From: Streptomyces sp. NBC_00289
GTDB taxonomy: Bacteria > Actinomycetota > Actinomycetes > Streptomycetales > Streptomycetaceae
DNA: 64,000 nucleotides
Direction of reading: 5' to 3'
NCBI RefSeq assembly: GCF_041435115.1
Contig: NZ_CP108046.1
Coordinates: 5,518,001-5,582,000, forward strand
Shown here piece after piece: positions 18,701 to 27,020 of the stretch; within the stretch, counting starts at the first letter, position 1; each line of letters starts with the position of its first letter. A program made the position numbers and the translations under genes. The notes under the pieces are model-generated. The model had not been told where the DNA came from. It was given only the letters and a program-made list of their open reading frames with translations, and did no database searches.

Positions 18701-18774
18701 GCCTCCTTAGCTCAGCTGGTCAGAGCGCCGCTCTTGTAAAGCGAAGGTCGTCGGTTCGAATCCGACAGGGGGCT
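18701..18774 (+). tRNA. tRNA-Thr (anticodon TGT)
   Basis: A complete cloverleaf can be drawn. Acceptor arms GCCTCCT (18701-18707) and AGGGGGC (18767-18773) pair with one wobble. The D arm has GCTCAGCTGGTCAGAGC, and the anticodon loop CTTGTAA gives TGT, decoding ACA threonine codons. The T arm is GTCGGTTCGAATCCGAC. CCA is not encoded. The gene marks the left edge of the accessory island, and the next ORF starts about 100 bp away. Confidence 0.95.
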
Positions 18775-18875
18775 CCGACAACAGAGGGTGACGTTCCGCT
18801 CCCACACCCCGCTCCTCGGCCTTACGCTGGTCGGCACCATCAGGGATCCGCGCCGGCTGTCTGGAGGAAACGGGG

Positions 18876-20348
18876 TTGAGAGGGCGTACTCCGGAACAGG
18901 TCCGCAACGGGTTGGTCGTCTCCATCGTGGACGTGCTGCAGGGCTCGGCCACGGTGAACCAGGCGAGCAGCCGTGAGCTCTGGCGGGAGTTGCTCGCCGA
19001 CGAACTCGGCTCGCCCGTGGAACCGTTCGGCGGGGACCGGCTGAGGCCGTGGCTCCTGCAGGTCGTCAAGGGATGCACCGCCGTCGGGGACGGCCCGGCC
19101 TGCCTGGTGCGGTCGCTGGAGTACGTCGAACAGCAGTCGGCGACGGTGGCCGGGCTGTGGCCGCTCGTGGACGAGTGGGAGGCCGTCGACTTCTTCAACA
19201 ACGCCGACCTGGGCGAGCTGCGGCCCGTCCTGCTGTCCCTGCGCCCCCCGGACCTCGCCGCCATGGCGCGCCGGGCGAGCCGGTCGCGGGTGCAGGAGCT
19301 GCCCTCCTGGTGCCAGACCGCCTGGCAGGTGTTCCTGCGGCTGGCGGGCGAGAACACCCCGGCCGGTGATCTCCCGCCCAGCATGGCCTTCCTCGCGCTG
19401 GCCGCCGACCGGCTGATGGAGGACGGCACCCCCGACGCCGCCGAACTGGTCCGCCGGTTCAACCGCGGCCAGGCCGGTGCCCTGGGCCTGGAGCGGGTGC
19501 TCGCGGACTGGCAGCGCTCGGACTTCCCGCAGCCCGCGCCCTCCCTGGTCCCCGCCTATCTGATGATCCAGTTCGAGCCGGACCGGATCGAGGCCGACCG
19601 CTACTACCTGTCGCACTGGCGCCAGTCGGACTCCGAGGGCTGGCACCCCGTGCCGGGCGAGACCGTCCACCTGCGCCTCGACGAGCTCCCGGGCGCGGTG
19701 GAGAAACTGGTCGAGGAGACCGAGGAGCGGTGGGCCGACCTGCGGCAGCCCGTGATCCTGGAGTTCGTGCTGCCCTGGGAGCTGCTCAACGAGCCCGTCG
19801 AGTGGTGGTCGAAGGAGTCGGACACCACCTCCCCGACGCCGCTGGCCCTCGACTACCCGGTGGTGGTCCGCAGCCTGGAGCGGTTACAGCGGGCCGCGTG
19901 GCACCGGCCCTGGCACAGCAAGTGGCGGCAGCTGCGGGAGCGTCCCGCGGACAGCCACTCGCACCGGAGCCGTCCGGAGCAGGACGGGGCGTACTTCTTC
20001 CACCTGGAGCGCGAGCTGAAGGAGGACCAGCACGCGGTGTGCCTGGTGCTCAGCCAGCCCCCCGGTGACGCGTCGGGTATCGGCCGCCAGGAGATCCTCG
20101 CCGGGCTGCGGGCCGGGGTGCCCGCGATGATCTGGCACCGCAGCGACTGCGCGGACCCCATGTTCCAGGACGCCATCAGCGAGATCCTCGAGGACCGGGG
20201 GCTGGGCCGGCTCGCGGAACGCGTCGGACAGTGGCGCAAGGAAGCGCTGGCACTCGGCCCCGGCGGCTGGGAGCGGCACGTCGGCCGCCACCTGGCGATC
20301 CTGCTGGACGATCCGGAGCATCGGCCCGGTCCGCCCGGCCCGGTGTAG
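18876..20348 (+). CDS. VMAP-family protein with N-terminal EAD2-like domain
   Basis: A 490-residue protein starting at TTG 18876, supported by GGAGG eight bases upstream. The N-terminal about 120 residues are helical and resemble effector-associated domain 2 (WLLQVVKGC, LVRSLEYVEQQSATVAGLW), giving the same (I/V)V-x-x-C ... E-x-x-S skeleton as the C-terminus of the protease at 27021. The C-terminal half has the vWA-MoxR-associated protein (VMAP-C) features: YLMIQFEPD near 228, VILEFVLPWELLNEPVEWW near 290, and LAGLRAGVPAMIWHR near 418. VMAP proteins are adaptors in NTPase-based conflict systems. The stop is followed at once by the FxsT locus. The activity is not known and the role is inferred from family and neighbours. 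Confidence 0.8.
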   Translation: MRGRTPEQVRNGLVVSIVDVLQGSATVNQASSRELWRELLADELGSPVEPFGGDRLRPWLLQVVKGCTAVGDGPACLVRSLEYVEQQSATVAGLWPLVDEWEAVDFFNNADLGELRPVLLSLRPPDLAAMARRASRSRVQELPSWCQTAWQVFLRLAGENTPAGDLPPSMAFLALAADRLMEDGTPDAAELVRRFNRGQAGALGLERVLADWQRSDFPQPAPSLVPAYLMIQFEPDRIEADRYYLSHWRQSDSEGWHPVPGETVHLRLDELPGAVEKLVEETEERWADLRQPVILEFVLPWELLNEPVEWWSKESDTTSPTPLALDYPVVVRSLERLQRAAWHRPWHSKWRQLRERPADSHSHRSRPEQDGAYFFHLERELKEDQHAVCLVLSQPPGDASGIGRQEILAGLRAGVPAMIWHRSDCADPMFQDAISEILEDRGLGRLAERVGQWRKEALALGPGGWERHVGRHLAILLDDPEHRPGPPGPV

Positions 20349-20404
20349 GTCATGGGGTCGGATACCGGCGGAGGGCTCGGGGCGGGCTCGTCGAGCGGCT
20401 TGCG

Positions 20405-20640
20405 GTCGTCGTCTGCCGGTTCGGCGCAGCCGCCTGGCGGCCGGTCGTCGTCCGCCCGCTCGGCGCAGCCGCCTGCCGGTCCGCGGTCGTCGTCTGTCGG
20501 TTCGGCGCAGCCGCCTCCCGACCGGCGGTCGTCGTCCGCCCGCTCGGCGCAGTCGTCGTCTGTCGGTTCGGTGGCGCCGTCCGGCGGGCCGCGGTCGTCG
20601 TTCGCCCATTCGGCGCAGGCGTTCGCCGGCCCGTCGCCGG
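20405..20640. repeat. 39-42 bp degenerate tandem repeat upstream of fxsT
   Basis: Units begin at 20405, 20444, 20486 and 20528, each opening GTCGTCGTC and containing TTCGGCGCAGCCGCC or CTCGGCGCAGCCGCC, followed by shorter degenerate copies to about 20640. In the fxsT frame the unit would read SSSAGSAQPPGGR-like. The following 280 bp have much lower GC at third positions than real genes here, so the block is probably either untranslated or a Pro/Ser linker. Confidence 0.7.
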
Positions 20641-20924
20641 CGTCCCGGAGTGGCCTGGACGCGGTCTTGCACGCGGCAGCGGGGGCTGTCACGCTGATTC
20701 CGAGGGCGGCTCGCGGGCCGTCGTACATGCGTGACAGCTCAGGGGGGCAGAAACCACCCGCCGTTCGACTGTTCCATTCCTCCTTCCCACTGCTACGGCA
20801 GGCCGTGTTGCAACGCACGCCCGCCGCTGCCAGGCTGGGCACGTGGCTGTCACGCATGCCCGCAAACTGCGGGACTTCTCGGTACTCCCCGGCTCGGGCA
20901 CTACCGGACGCTCTGAGAGTGCTT

Positions 20925-23900
20925 ATGCAGTGTGACGACGGCCCACGAACAGCATCGGCACCGGGATCCGACGAAGCGTCAGTCGACGTCCTGGCGGACG
21001 CCCTGAGCGGTCTGGGGCACTCGGAATCCGGCCTCCGGCCCGCCGTTCTGCTGGTCGTGGACGACCACGTCAGCATGCGGGTCTGGGACGACACGATCGG
21101 GCGGCTGGCCGACGAACTCGCCGCCCGGGACGGGCTCGGCCCGGTCACCCGCGTACGGCTGCTGAGTTCGGACGACACCGAGCCGGCCCGCATCCGCCTC
21201 GAGCACCTGCCCCCCGCCGAGTCCGCGCACCGGGTGGTGCTGGTGCTGACCGACGGGCTGGCCGCGGGCTGGCGGTCGGACGCGGTGCTGCCGCTGTTGC
21301 GTGAACTCGGCCGCTCCGAACCGCTCGCGGTGGTGCACATGCTGCCCCAGCGCCTCTGGTTCCGCACCGGTCTCGACCCGCACCGTATGCGGCTGCGGGC
21401 CGACCGGCCCTGGGCGCCCAACCACTCGCTGGAATGGCAACTGCGCACGTCCCCCCTGGAGCCCGTCGACGACGACGTGGCCGGGCGGAGCGACGTGGTG
21501 CCCGTGCCCGTACTGGAACTGACGGAGCGTTCGCTGTCCGCCTGGGTCGACCTGGTGGCCGGGAGGTTCGAGGACTGGGCGGAGACGTCCGGGGTCCGGG
21601 CCCGGGACTGGAAGCGGCGGGCGGACGCCGCCCGGGCCGTGCCGTGGGTCGAGGACGTGCCCGACCCCGCCAGTGCCGTACCGCCGTGGGAGCGGGTCTC
21701 GGAGTTCCGGGCCGCCGCTTCGCCCACGGCGTTCGCGCTGGCCACCCGTCTCGCGGCGGCCCCGCTGACGCTCCCGGTGATGCGCGCGCTGACCGCCTCG
21801 GTGCCGGGCGCCGGTCCCGCGCACCTCACCGAGCTGCTGATGAGCGGCCTGGTACGGCCCGCCGGCGCGGACGCCGAGCGCGCGGCCGACCTGGCCTTCA
21901 CCTTCGGCCCGAACATCCGCCAGGAGTTACTGGCGCTGTCCCGCCGCCGGGACACCGCGCGCGTGCTGCACGACGTACGGGAACTGATCGCGGTCCCGCC
22001 GGAGGGCACCGAGCCGGTTCCGCCCTCCGCCGACGAACCGTTCGAGACGTCCGCCGTGCCGCTCGTGACCCGGCTCAACGTGGCGTTTCTGCGCGTTGAG
22101 CTGATCGCGCTGCGCGCCCTGTCCGGTCGTTTCCTGCCACGTGCCGACCGGCTCGGACGCGCACTGCGCGAGTACAACCGGCGCCACACGATCAGTCTGC
22201 ACAAGGGCGGGGGCTCCGGAACCCCGGCCTCCGGCTCAGCAGCCCCGACGGGGCCCCAGACAACTTCAGAAGCAGAAGGAGCCACGGCCATGGCCACCAC
22301 GCAGCAGCAGCCAACGGTGGAGAGCGGCCGTGCGACGCAGCCGCGGATCTGGGGCAACATCCCGCCGCGCAATCCGAACTTCACCGGCCGCGTGGACCTC
22401 CTCGAACGACTGAGCGAACGCCTTCGGGAAGGCACGACCACCGTGCTGCCCGAGGCCATCCACGGCATGGGTGGTGTCGGGAAGACCCAACTGGCGATCG
22501 AGTACGCCTACCGGCACCAGGCCGACTACGACATCGTCTGGTGGATCCCCGCCGAGCGTCCCGGCCAGATCGGCCAGGCCCTGGTGGAACTCGCCCAGCG
22601 GCTCGGTCTCGGTACCAGCGCCGAGGCCAACATCGCCGGACCCGCGGTCCGTGAGGCGCTGCGCGAAGGGCGGCCGTACTCCCGCTGGCTGCTGATCTTC
22701 GACAACGCGGACAGTCCGGAACGGGTGCGCGACTACTTCCCCACCGGCGGCAGCGGCACCATTCTCGTCACCTCCCGCAACCGCCGCTGGAGCGTGGTCG
22801 GACCCTCGCTGGAGGTCGATGTCTTCACCCGGGAGGAGAGCAAGGAACTGCTGCGCCGCTCCAGCGCCTACGGCGACGAACTCTCCGACTCCGAGGCGGA
22901 CCTGCTCGCCGTCGCCCTCGGCGACCTTCCGCTCGCCCTGGAACAGGCCGCGGCCTGGCGGGCGGAGACCGGGATGCCGGTGTCGGAGTACCTGCGGCTG
23001 TTCGAGCACAAGCGCAGCGAACTCCTCGAGGTGTCGCCGCCTCCGGACTACCAGCTTCCGGTCGCGGCCGCGTGGAACGTCTCCCTCGACCACCTGGAGA
23101 CCCGCAGCCTCACCGCCCTGCGCCTGCTCCAGCTGTGCTCGTACTTCGCACCCGATCCCATCTCCCGGTCGATCTTCTCCGGTCTCGGCGGCTCCAGCAT
23201 CGACCCGGAACTCGACCGGGCGCTGAACGACCCGATGCGGCTCGCCCGCGCCGTCCGGGAGATCAACCGCTACTCCCTCGCCCGCATCGACCACCGCACC
23301 AACTCGATCGAGATGCACCGCCTGGTCCAGGCCGTGCTGATCCACCGCATGACACCCGAAGAACAGAAACGCATGCGCAGCGGGGCTCACACTCTCCTGG
23401 CGGCCGCCGACCCGAAGGGGCCCAACCAGTCCGTCAACTGGCCGCGCTACGCCGAGCTGTACGGCCACGTCATCGCGTCGGCCGCCATCGAGTCCGATCA
23501 GCCCTGGGTGCGCGAACTCGTGATGAACGTGGCCAAGTACCTCTGGTACTGGGGTGATCACACGGTCGCCCGTGAGTTCTCCGAGCAGGCGTGGGAGTCC
23601 TGGCAGCGGCTGTTCGGCGTGGAGGACCAGCAGACCCGGCTGATGGGCTGGTGGCTCGGCTTCCTGTACCTGAAGGTGGGGCGCTACAACGACGCCTCCG
23701 ACCTGGTGTCGGTGCTCAAGGACGTGTACACCCGCACCGCGCCCACCGACCGGGAGGACACCCGCGAGGACGCGCTGGAGACGGTGAACCTCGAAGCCGC
23801 CGTACGACGGGTGCAGGGTGACTTCGACGCCGGTGCCGCACTGGACGAGATGGCCCACGAGCGGGCCCGGCGCGCCTTCGGCGAGGACGACCCGACCACG

Positions 23901-24866
23901 CTGGTCACCGCTCACAACCTCGGCGTGAGCCTCAGGCTGGTGGGCGAGTTCCAGCGGGCGCTGGAACTGGACCAGCACACGCACGTGATGAGGACGCGGC
24001 TGTTCGGCCGCGACCACCAGCAGTCACTGCACACCGAGGCGAGCATCGCCATCGACGTGCGGGAGACCGGCGACTACGTCGGCGCGCGCGCACTCCAGCA
24101 GGCGGTCGTCGACGGCTACCGGTCCGGTTTCGGGCCCGGCAACCCCACGACCCTGCAGACCGTCCGGCAGTTGAGCGAGGCCTGCCGCAAGGAGGGCGAC
24201 CACGCCACCGCGCTGGAACTGGCGCGCGAGGCGTTCGACCAGTTCACCCGCCGCTACGGCGACACCCACCCGGAGTCCCTGACGGCCGCGCTCGCGCTGT
24301 CCGTGGCGCTGCGGCACAACGGTGAGCTGGAGTCGGCCCGCGACCGTGGAGAGAAGGCGTCGGAGCGTTTCCGCAGACTCTTCACCCCCGACCACCCGCA
24401 CGTCCTGGCCGCCGACATCGACCTCGCGGTGACGCTACGCCTGCTGGGGCGGGTGGAGGAGGCGAAGCGCCTGGACGAGACGGCCCTGGAGTCGCTGACC
24501 GGGCGTCTCGGGGAGAACCATCCGATCGCGCTGGCCTGTGCGATCAACCTCGCGAGCGATCTGACCGCGCTGGGACGGCAGGCCGAGGCACGCGAACTGG
24601 GCGAGGAGACCTGGGAGTTGTGCCGGACGCGGCTGGGTGAGGACCACCCGACGACGCTGGTGTGCGCGGCGAACCTGTCCCTGGACCGCATCGCGGTGGG
24701 TGAGGAGTCGAAGGGCGAGGCACTGCGCGCCGCCACGCTGGAGCGGATGGAGCGGGTGCTGGACGGACCGCGGCTGCGGTCCGCCGACCCCGCCCCGCAC
24801 CCCGCCACCCTTCAGGCCCGGGCGAGGGAGCGGGCCAACTGCGACATCGACCCCATGCCGCTGTGA
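20925..24866 (+). CDS. fxsT: FxsT-type vWA-like/NB-ARC/TPR ATPase
   Basis: The frame is open from ATG 20352 (1504 residues). Codon usage becomes genuinely Streptomyces-like only after about 20950, so ATG 20925 (GAGAG upstream, 1313 residues) is preferred. Domains from 20925: a SAV_2336-type vWA-like region with VLLVVDDHVSM and VVLVLTDGLAAGWR (about 40-440); the hallmark IWGNIPPRNPNFTGR of FxSxx-COOH-system TPR proteins; then a STAND NTPase with Walker A GMGGVGKTQLA, Walker B LLIFDNAD, TILVTSRN and GDLPLALEQAA; then ten or so TPR-like repeats of about 42 residues to the end. An in-frame ATG at 22290 with GAAGGAG in front could give a separate NB-ARC/TPR product. Probably a signal-sensing switch for the island. 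Confidence 0.85.
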   Translation: MQCDDGPRTASAPGSDEASVDVLADALSGLGHSESGLRPAVLLVVDDHVSMRVWDDTIGRLADELAARDGLGPVTRVRLLSSDDTEPARIRLEHLPPAESAHRVVLVLTDGLAAGWRSDAVLPLLRELGRSEPLAVVHMLPQRLWFRTGLDPHRMRLRADRPWAPNHSLEWQLRTSPLEPVDDDVAGRSDVVPVPVLELTERSLSAWVDLVAGRFEDWAETSGVRARDWKRRADAARAVPWVEDVPDPASAVPPWERVSEFRAAASPTAFALATRLAAAPLTLPVMRALTASVPGAGPAHLTELLMSGLVRPAGADAERAADLAFTFGPNIRQELLALSRRRDTARVLHDVRELIAVPPEGTEPVPPSADEPFETSAVPLVTRLNVAFLRVELIALRALSGRFLPRADRLGRALREYNRRHTISLHKGGGSGTPASGSAAPTGPQTTSEAEGATAMATTQQQPTVESGRATQPRIWGNIPPRNPNFTGRVDLLERLSERLREGTTTVLPEAIHGMGGVGKTQLAIEYAYRHQADYDIVWWIPAERPGQIGQALVELAQRLGLGTSAEANIAGPAVREALREGRPYSRWLLIFDNADSPERVRDYFPTGGSGTILVTSRNRRWSVVGPSLEVDVFTREESKELLRRSSAYGDELSDSEADLLAVALGDLPLALEQAAAWRAETGMPVSEYLRLFEHKRSELLEVSPPPDYQLPVAAAWNVSLDHLETRSLTALRLLQLCSYFAPDPISRSIFSGLGGSSIDPELDRALNDPMRLARAVREINRYSLARIDHRTNSIEMHRLVQAVLIHRMTPEEQKRMRSGAHTLLAAADPKGPNQSVNWPRYAELYGHVIASAAIESDQPWVRELVMNVAKYLWYWGDHTVAREFSEQAWESWQRLFGVEDQQTRLMGWWLGFLYLKVGRYNDASDLVSVLKDVYTRTAPTDREDTREDALETVNLEAAVRRVQGDFDAGAALDEMAHERARRAFGEDDPTTLVTAHNLGVSLRLVGEFQRALELDQHTHVMRTRLFGRDHQQSLHTEASIAIDVRETGDYVGARALQQAVVDGYRSGFGPGNPTTLQTVRQLSEACRKEGDHATALELAREAFDQFTRRYGDTHPESLTAALALSVALRHNGELESARDRGEKASERFRRLFTPDHPHVLAADIDLAVTLRLLGRVEEAKRLDETALESLTGRLGENHPIALACAINLASDLTALGRQAEARELGEETWELCRTRLGEDHPTTLVCAANLSLDRIAVGEESKGEALRAATLERMERVLDGPRLRSADPAPHPATLQARARERANCDIDPMPL

Positions 24867-24870
24867 TGTG

Positions 24871-26703
24871 TCAGCGGATGGCGCCGGGCGGGCCCTGACG
24901 CCCGGCGAGCCAGGTCGCCAGCCGCACGGGGTCCGGGGGCGCGCCGGTGGTGTGCCACAGGGACTCGTGGACCGCCCGGGCTTGTTCGGGCCGGTGACGG
25001 AGCAGGCGCGCCGCCTCCGGTGCCTCGGCCGTCGCCGTGAGCGCCTGGCCCAGGCCCGACCAGGCGCCGGGGCGGGCGCGGTCCGTGGTCAGGTCGGTCA
25101 CGTAGGCGTGGTGGGCCGCGGCGGGGTCGCCCAGGGCGAGGAGTGCGTCGCCGGCGAGGGCTCCGGTGACCCGGGCCGCGGCCTTCTCGGCCTCCTCGGG
25201 CGCGGGACGGTCGTCGTCCGTCGCGGCGATGCCGTGCCGGACGAGCATCGCCAGACTGTCCAGCCAGCGTGCGGCGGGATCGGGGACGACGCCCGGTTCG
25301 GCCGCCAGGGAGGCCGGCGGTGCGCTCGCCCCGGCCAGCCAGGCGTGTACGGCCTCGTCCACGGCCTGCGCGGGCGGCCGCAGATGGTGGGCTCGCCAGC
25401 GGGCCACGTGGTCGTCGGCGCAGAGGCGGGCCAGGGCCAGTTGTTCCCCGGGCACCGGCTCCTCCAGCCACCGGGCGCAGTGGTCCCGCAGGGTGTCCAG
25501 CAGAACACCGCCGAGCGGGGTGAGCCGTGGATGGCGGTGGACCTGCTCGATCGCCCGCGACAGGTGGGTCCGCCACAGCGCGAACTCGAAGTCCGCCATG
25601 GTGGTGTGCGCGCCGGTGCTCCGGCGGTGCGTCCGCCAGAAGCGGGTGATCCCCACGAAGGCGTAGATGCCCTGGAGCAGCCCTTCCAGGGGCCTCGGAT
25701 CGTCCCGCCAGGGCGCGTACCACAGTTCCGTACGTCCGTCGGAGTCGTCGGCCAGCAGGGGCGTCAGATGCAGGAGTCCGCCCAGTTTGGTGTGCTGGAA
25801 CTCGTGCACGAGCGTCACGGCCAACTGAACGGCGTCGTCCGGATCCGAGGCCTCGATGCCGCCGAAGGCGTCGCCCGATGTCACGCTGCGCGGCCGAAAC
25901 CTTTCCCTTGCCGGGGTCGGCGTCAGCGACAACACGCCGCGCCGCATGGCCTCCGCCGTACCGGGCTGCTCCTGCCGCAGCACGTCCCAGGCCCGCTCCA
26001 GCACCTGCCGCCACCGCCCGGCGGCCTCCTCGGACAGGGGGCGCGGCTCGGTCGGCTGCGGATACGTTCGATAGGGGTCCACGTCGTCGAGTGCCACCTC
26101 CAGCCGCTGCCGCGCCGGACCGACCGTGAGCCGGCGCAGCGGGTGCCATCCCGGTCCGGCCGAACCGGGCGTGGGCGGTACGGCGACCGTGGCCCCGGCC
26201 GTCTCCACCACGGCGTTCCCGGCCTCGACCCGCACCGTGGCCGTCGTCCAGGGCTCGGCCGCCGGCACCACCGCACAGCCGAGGGCAGGCAGTACGACCC
26301 GTCCGTGCCGCACCGGCACCTGGATGGTGAAGTCGATCTCCGCGCGTAGCCCCGCCACGGCGGCGAGCGCCGAGAAGTGGCCGAGTACGACCCACAGCGG
26401 CGGCTCGTCCCGCGCGGCCGTCCCGCGCAGCCGGCGCAGTGCTGTGGCCAGCCACATACCTGTCTGCGGATGCGTGAGCAGTTCGTCGACGACGGCGGGG
26501 GCGCGGCGCTGCGCCTCGCTGAGGAGGTCCCACCCGGGACCGAGTTCGGTGGCGTCGTCGAGCATCCGCAGCAGCAGCAGGCGCCGGCTGCGTTCAGCCG
26601 CGAGCAGGAGGGTAAGGGTGTCCGGATCTCCCTCGCCGCAGGCCAGTCCGGTCAGGCTGCCGGGAGTCAGACGGTGATACGGCAGCATGGGCTCAGCCGA
26701 CAT
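24871..26703 (-). CDS. alphaKG-HExxH-type peptide-modifying enzyme A
   Basis: A 610-residue protein. The metal-binding HEFQH is at residues 300-304 within TLVHEFQHTKLGGLLHL. It is flanked by ERFRPRSVTSGDAFGG (267-282) and YAPWRDDPRPLEGLLQGIYA (329-348), all shared with enzyme B at 28575. The family was annotated as HEXXH-motif modification proteins near FxSxx-COOH peptides. Relatives fused to radical SAM domains are reported to beta-hydroxylate residues of ribosomal peptides with Fe and 2-oxoglutarate. Here there is no SAM domain. A helical C-terminal half (about 380-610) has TPR-like character. It lies 17 bp downstream of peptide A on the same strand, so the pair is surely one unit. It is convergent with fxsT, four bases apart. 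Confidence 0.82.
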   Translation of the reverse strand: MSAEPMLPYHRLTPGSLTGLACGEGDPDTLTLLLAAERSRRLLLLRMLDDATELGPGWDLLSEAQRRAPAVVDELLTHPQTGMWLATALRRLRGTAARDEPPLWVVLGHFSALAAVAGLRAEIDFTIQVPVRHGRVVLPALGCAVVPAAEPWTTATVRVEAGNAVVETAGATVAVPPTPGSAGPGWHPLRRLTVGPARQRLEVALDDVDPYRTYPQPTEPRPLSEEAAGRWRQVLERAWDVLRQEQPGTAEAMRRGVLSLTPTPARERFRPRSVTSGDAFGGIEASDPDDAVQLAVTLVHEFQHTKLGGLLHLTPLLADDSDGRTELWYAPWRDDPRPLEGLLQGIYAFVGITRFWRTHRRSTGAHTTMADFEFALWRTHLSRAIEQVHRHPRLTPLGGVLLDTLRDHCARWLEEPVPGEQLALARLCADDHVARWRAHHLRPPAQAVDEAVHAWLAGASAPPASLAAEPGVVPDPAARWLDSLAMLVRHGIAATDDDRPAPEEAEKAAARVTGALAGDALLALGDPAAAHHAYVTDLTTDRARPGAWSGLGQALTATAEAPEAARLLRHRPEQARAVHESLWHTTGAPPDPVRLATWLAGRQGPPGAIR

Positions 26704-26720
26704 CGAGGGCCCTGGCGGCG

Positions 26721-26900
26721 TCAGTCGAACCGCTCGGCGCTTCCGAAGTCGCTGACGCTGGCCAGTGGATGATCGATACCGCGCCGCAGTTCCTCCAGTG
26801 ACGCGGCGATAACTCGGCCATCCATGGAGCGCAGCGTTTCAAGAGACACCCCCGCGAGATCGACAAGACTGGACTCGACGGCGGCCACAGACGGCTCCAT
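26721..26900 (-). CDS. FxsA-like RiPP precursor peptide A
   Basis: A 59-residue peptide. ATG 26900 is preferred over the upstream TTG 26909 because GGAAGGGG sits ten bases before it. The leader carries VESSLVDLAGVSLETLRSMD (residues 8-27), the L-x-D-L-x-G-V-x-L pattern of FxSxx-COOH precursors. The tail is RRGIDHPLASVSDFGSAERFD-like, with the FxS element (Phe52-Gly-Ser54) followed by AERFD rather than ending at two residues. The leader matches peptide B at VES-x-L-(V/I)-DL-x-x-(V/I)-x-L-(E/D)-T and again at R-x-ID-x-P. It is adjacent to HExxH enzyme A. Predicted core: DFGSAERFD, with Phe, Ser or Asp as modification targets. Confidence 0.78.
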   Translation of the reverse strand: MEPSVAAVESSLVDLAGVSLETLRSMDGRVIAASLEELRRGIDHPLASVSDFGSAERFD

Positions 26901-26942
26901 GACGGCCAAACCCCTTCCCCCCCGGCTTGTCTTGTGGATGTT

Positions 26943-26999
26943 GGCTGCTCACATCCTCCTGATAATGGCCCGCCGGGCGGAGGATGAAACCCCGCAGCC
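26943..26999 (-). promoter_or_regulatory. Structured leader between protease and peptide A
   Basis: Nested inverted repeats lie in the 120-bp gap. GGCTGC (26943-26948) pairs with GCAGCC (26994-26999), CATCCTCC (26952-26959) with GGAGGATG (26979-26986), and a GCCC-GCC-GGGC tip sits inside. There is no T-run on the minus strand, so it is more likely an RNA stabiliser or attenuator that sets peptide A above the upstream protease than a full terminator. Confidence 0.5.
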
Positions 27000-27020
27000 G
27001 CGCGGCGATGCGATATCAGG

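Noticed and set aside
20352..20924. Use of ATG 20352 as the FxsT start
   Set aside because: The region has a tandem repeat followed by about 90 codons with many A/T third positions, unlike real genes here. Kept only as an alternative.
19853..22468. 871-residue minus-strand frame opposite VMAP and FxsT
   Set aside because: The sequence is Ser/Arg-rich shadow coding, and the plus strand carries recognisable VMAP and FxsT motifs.
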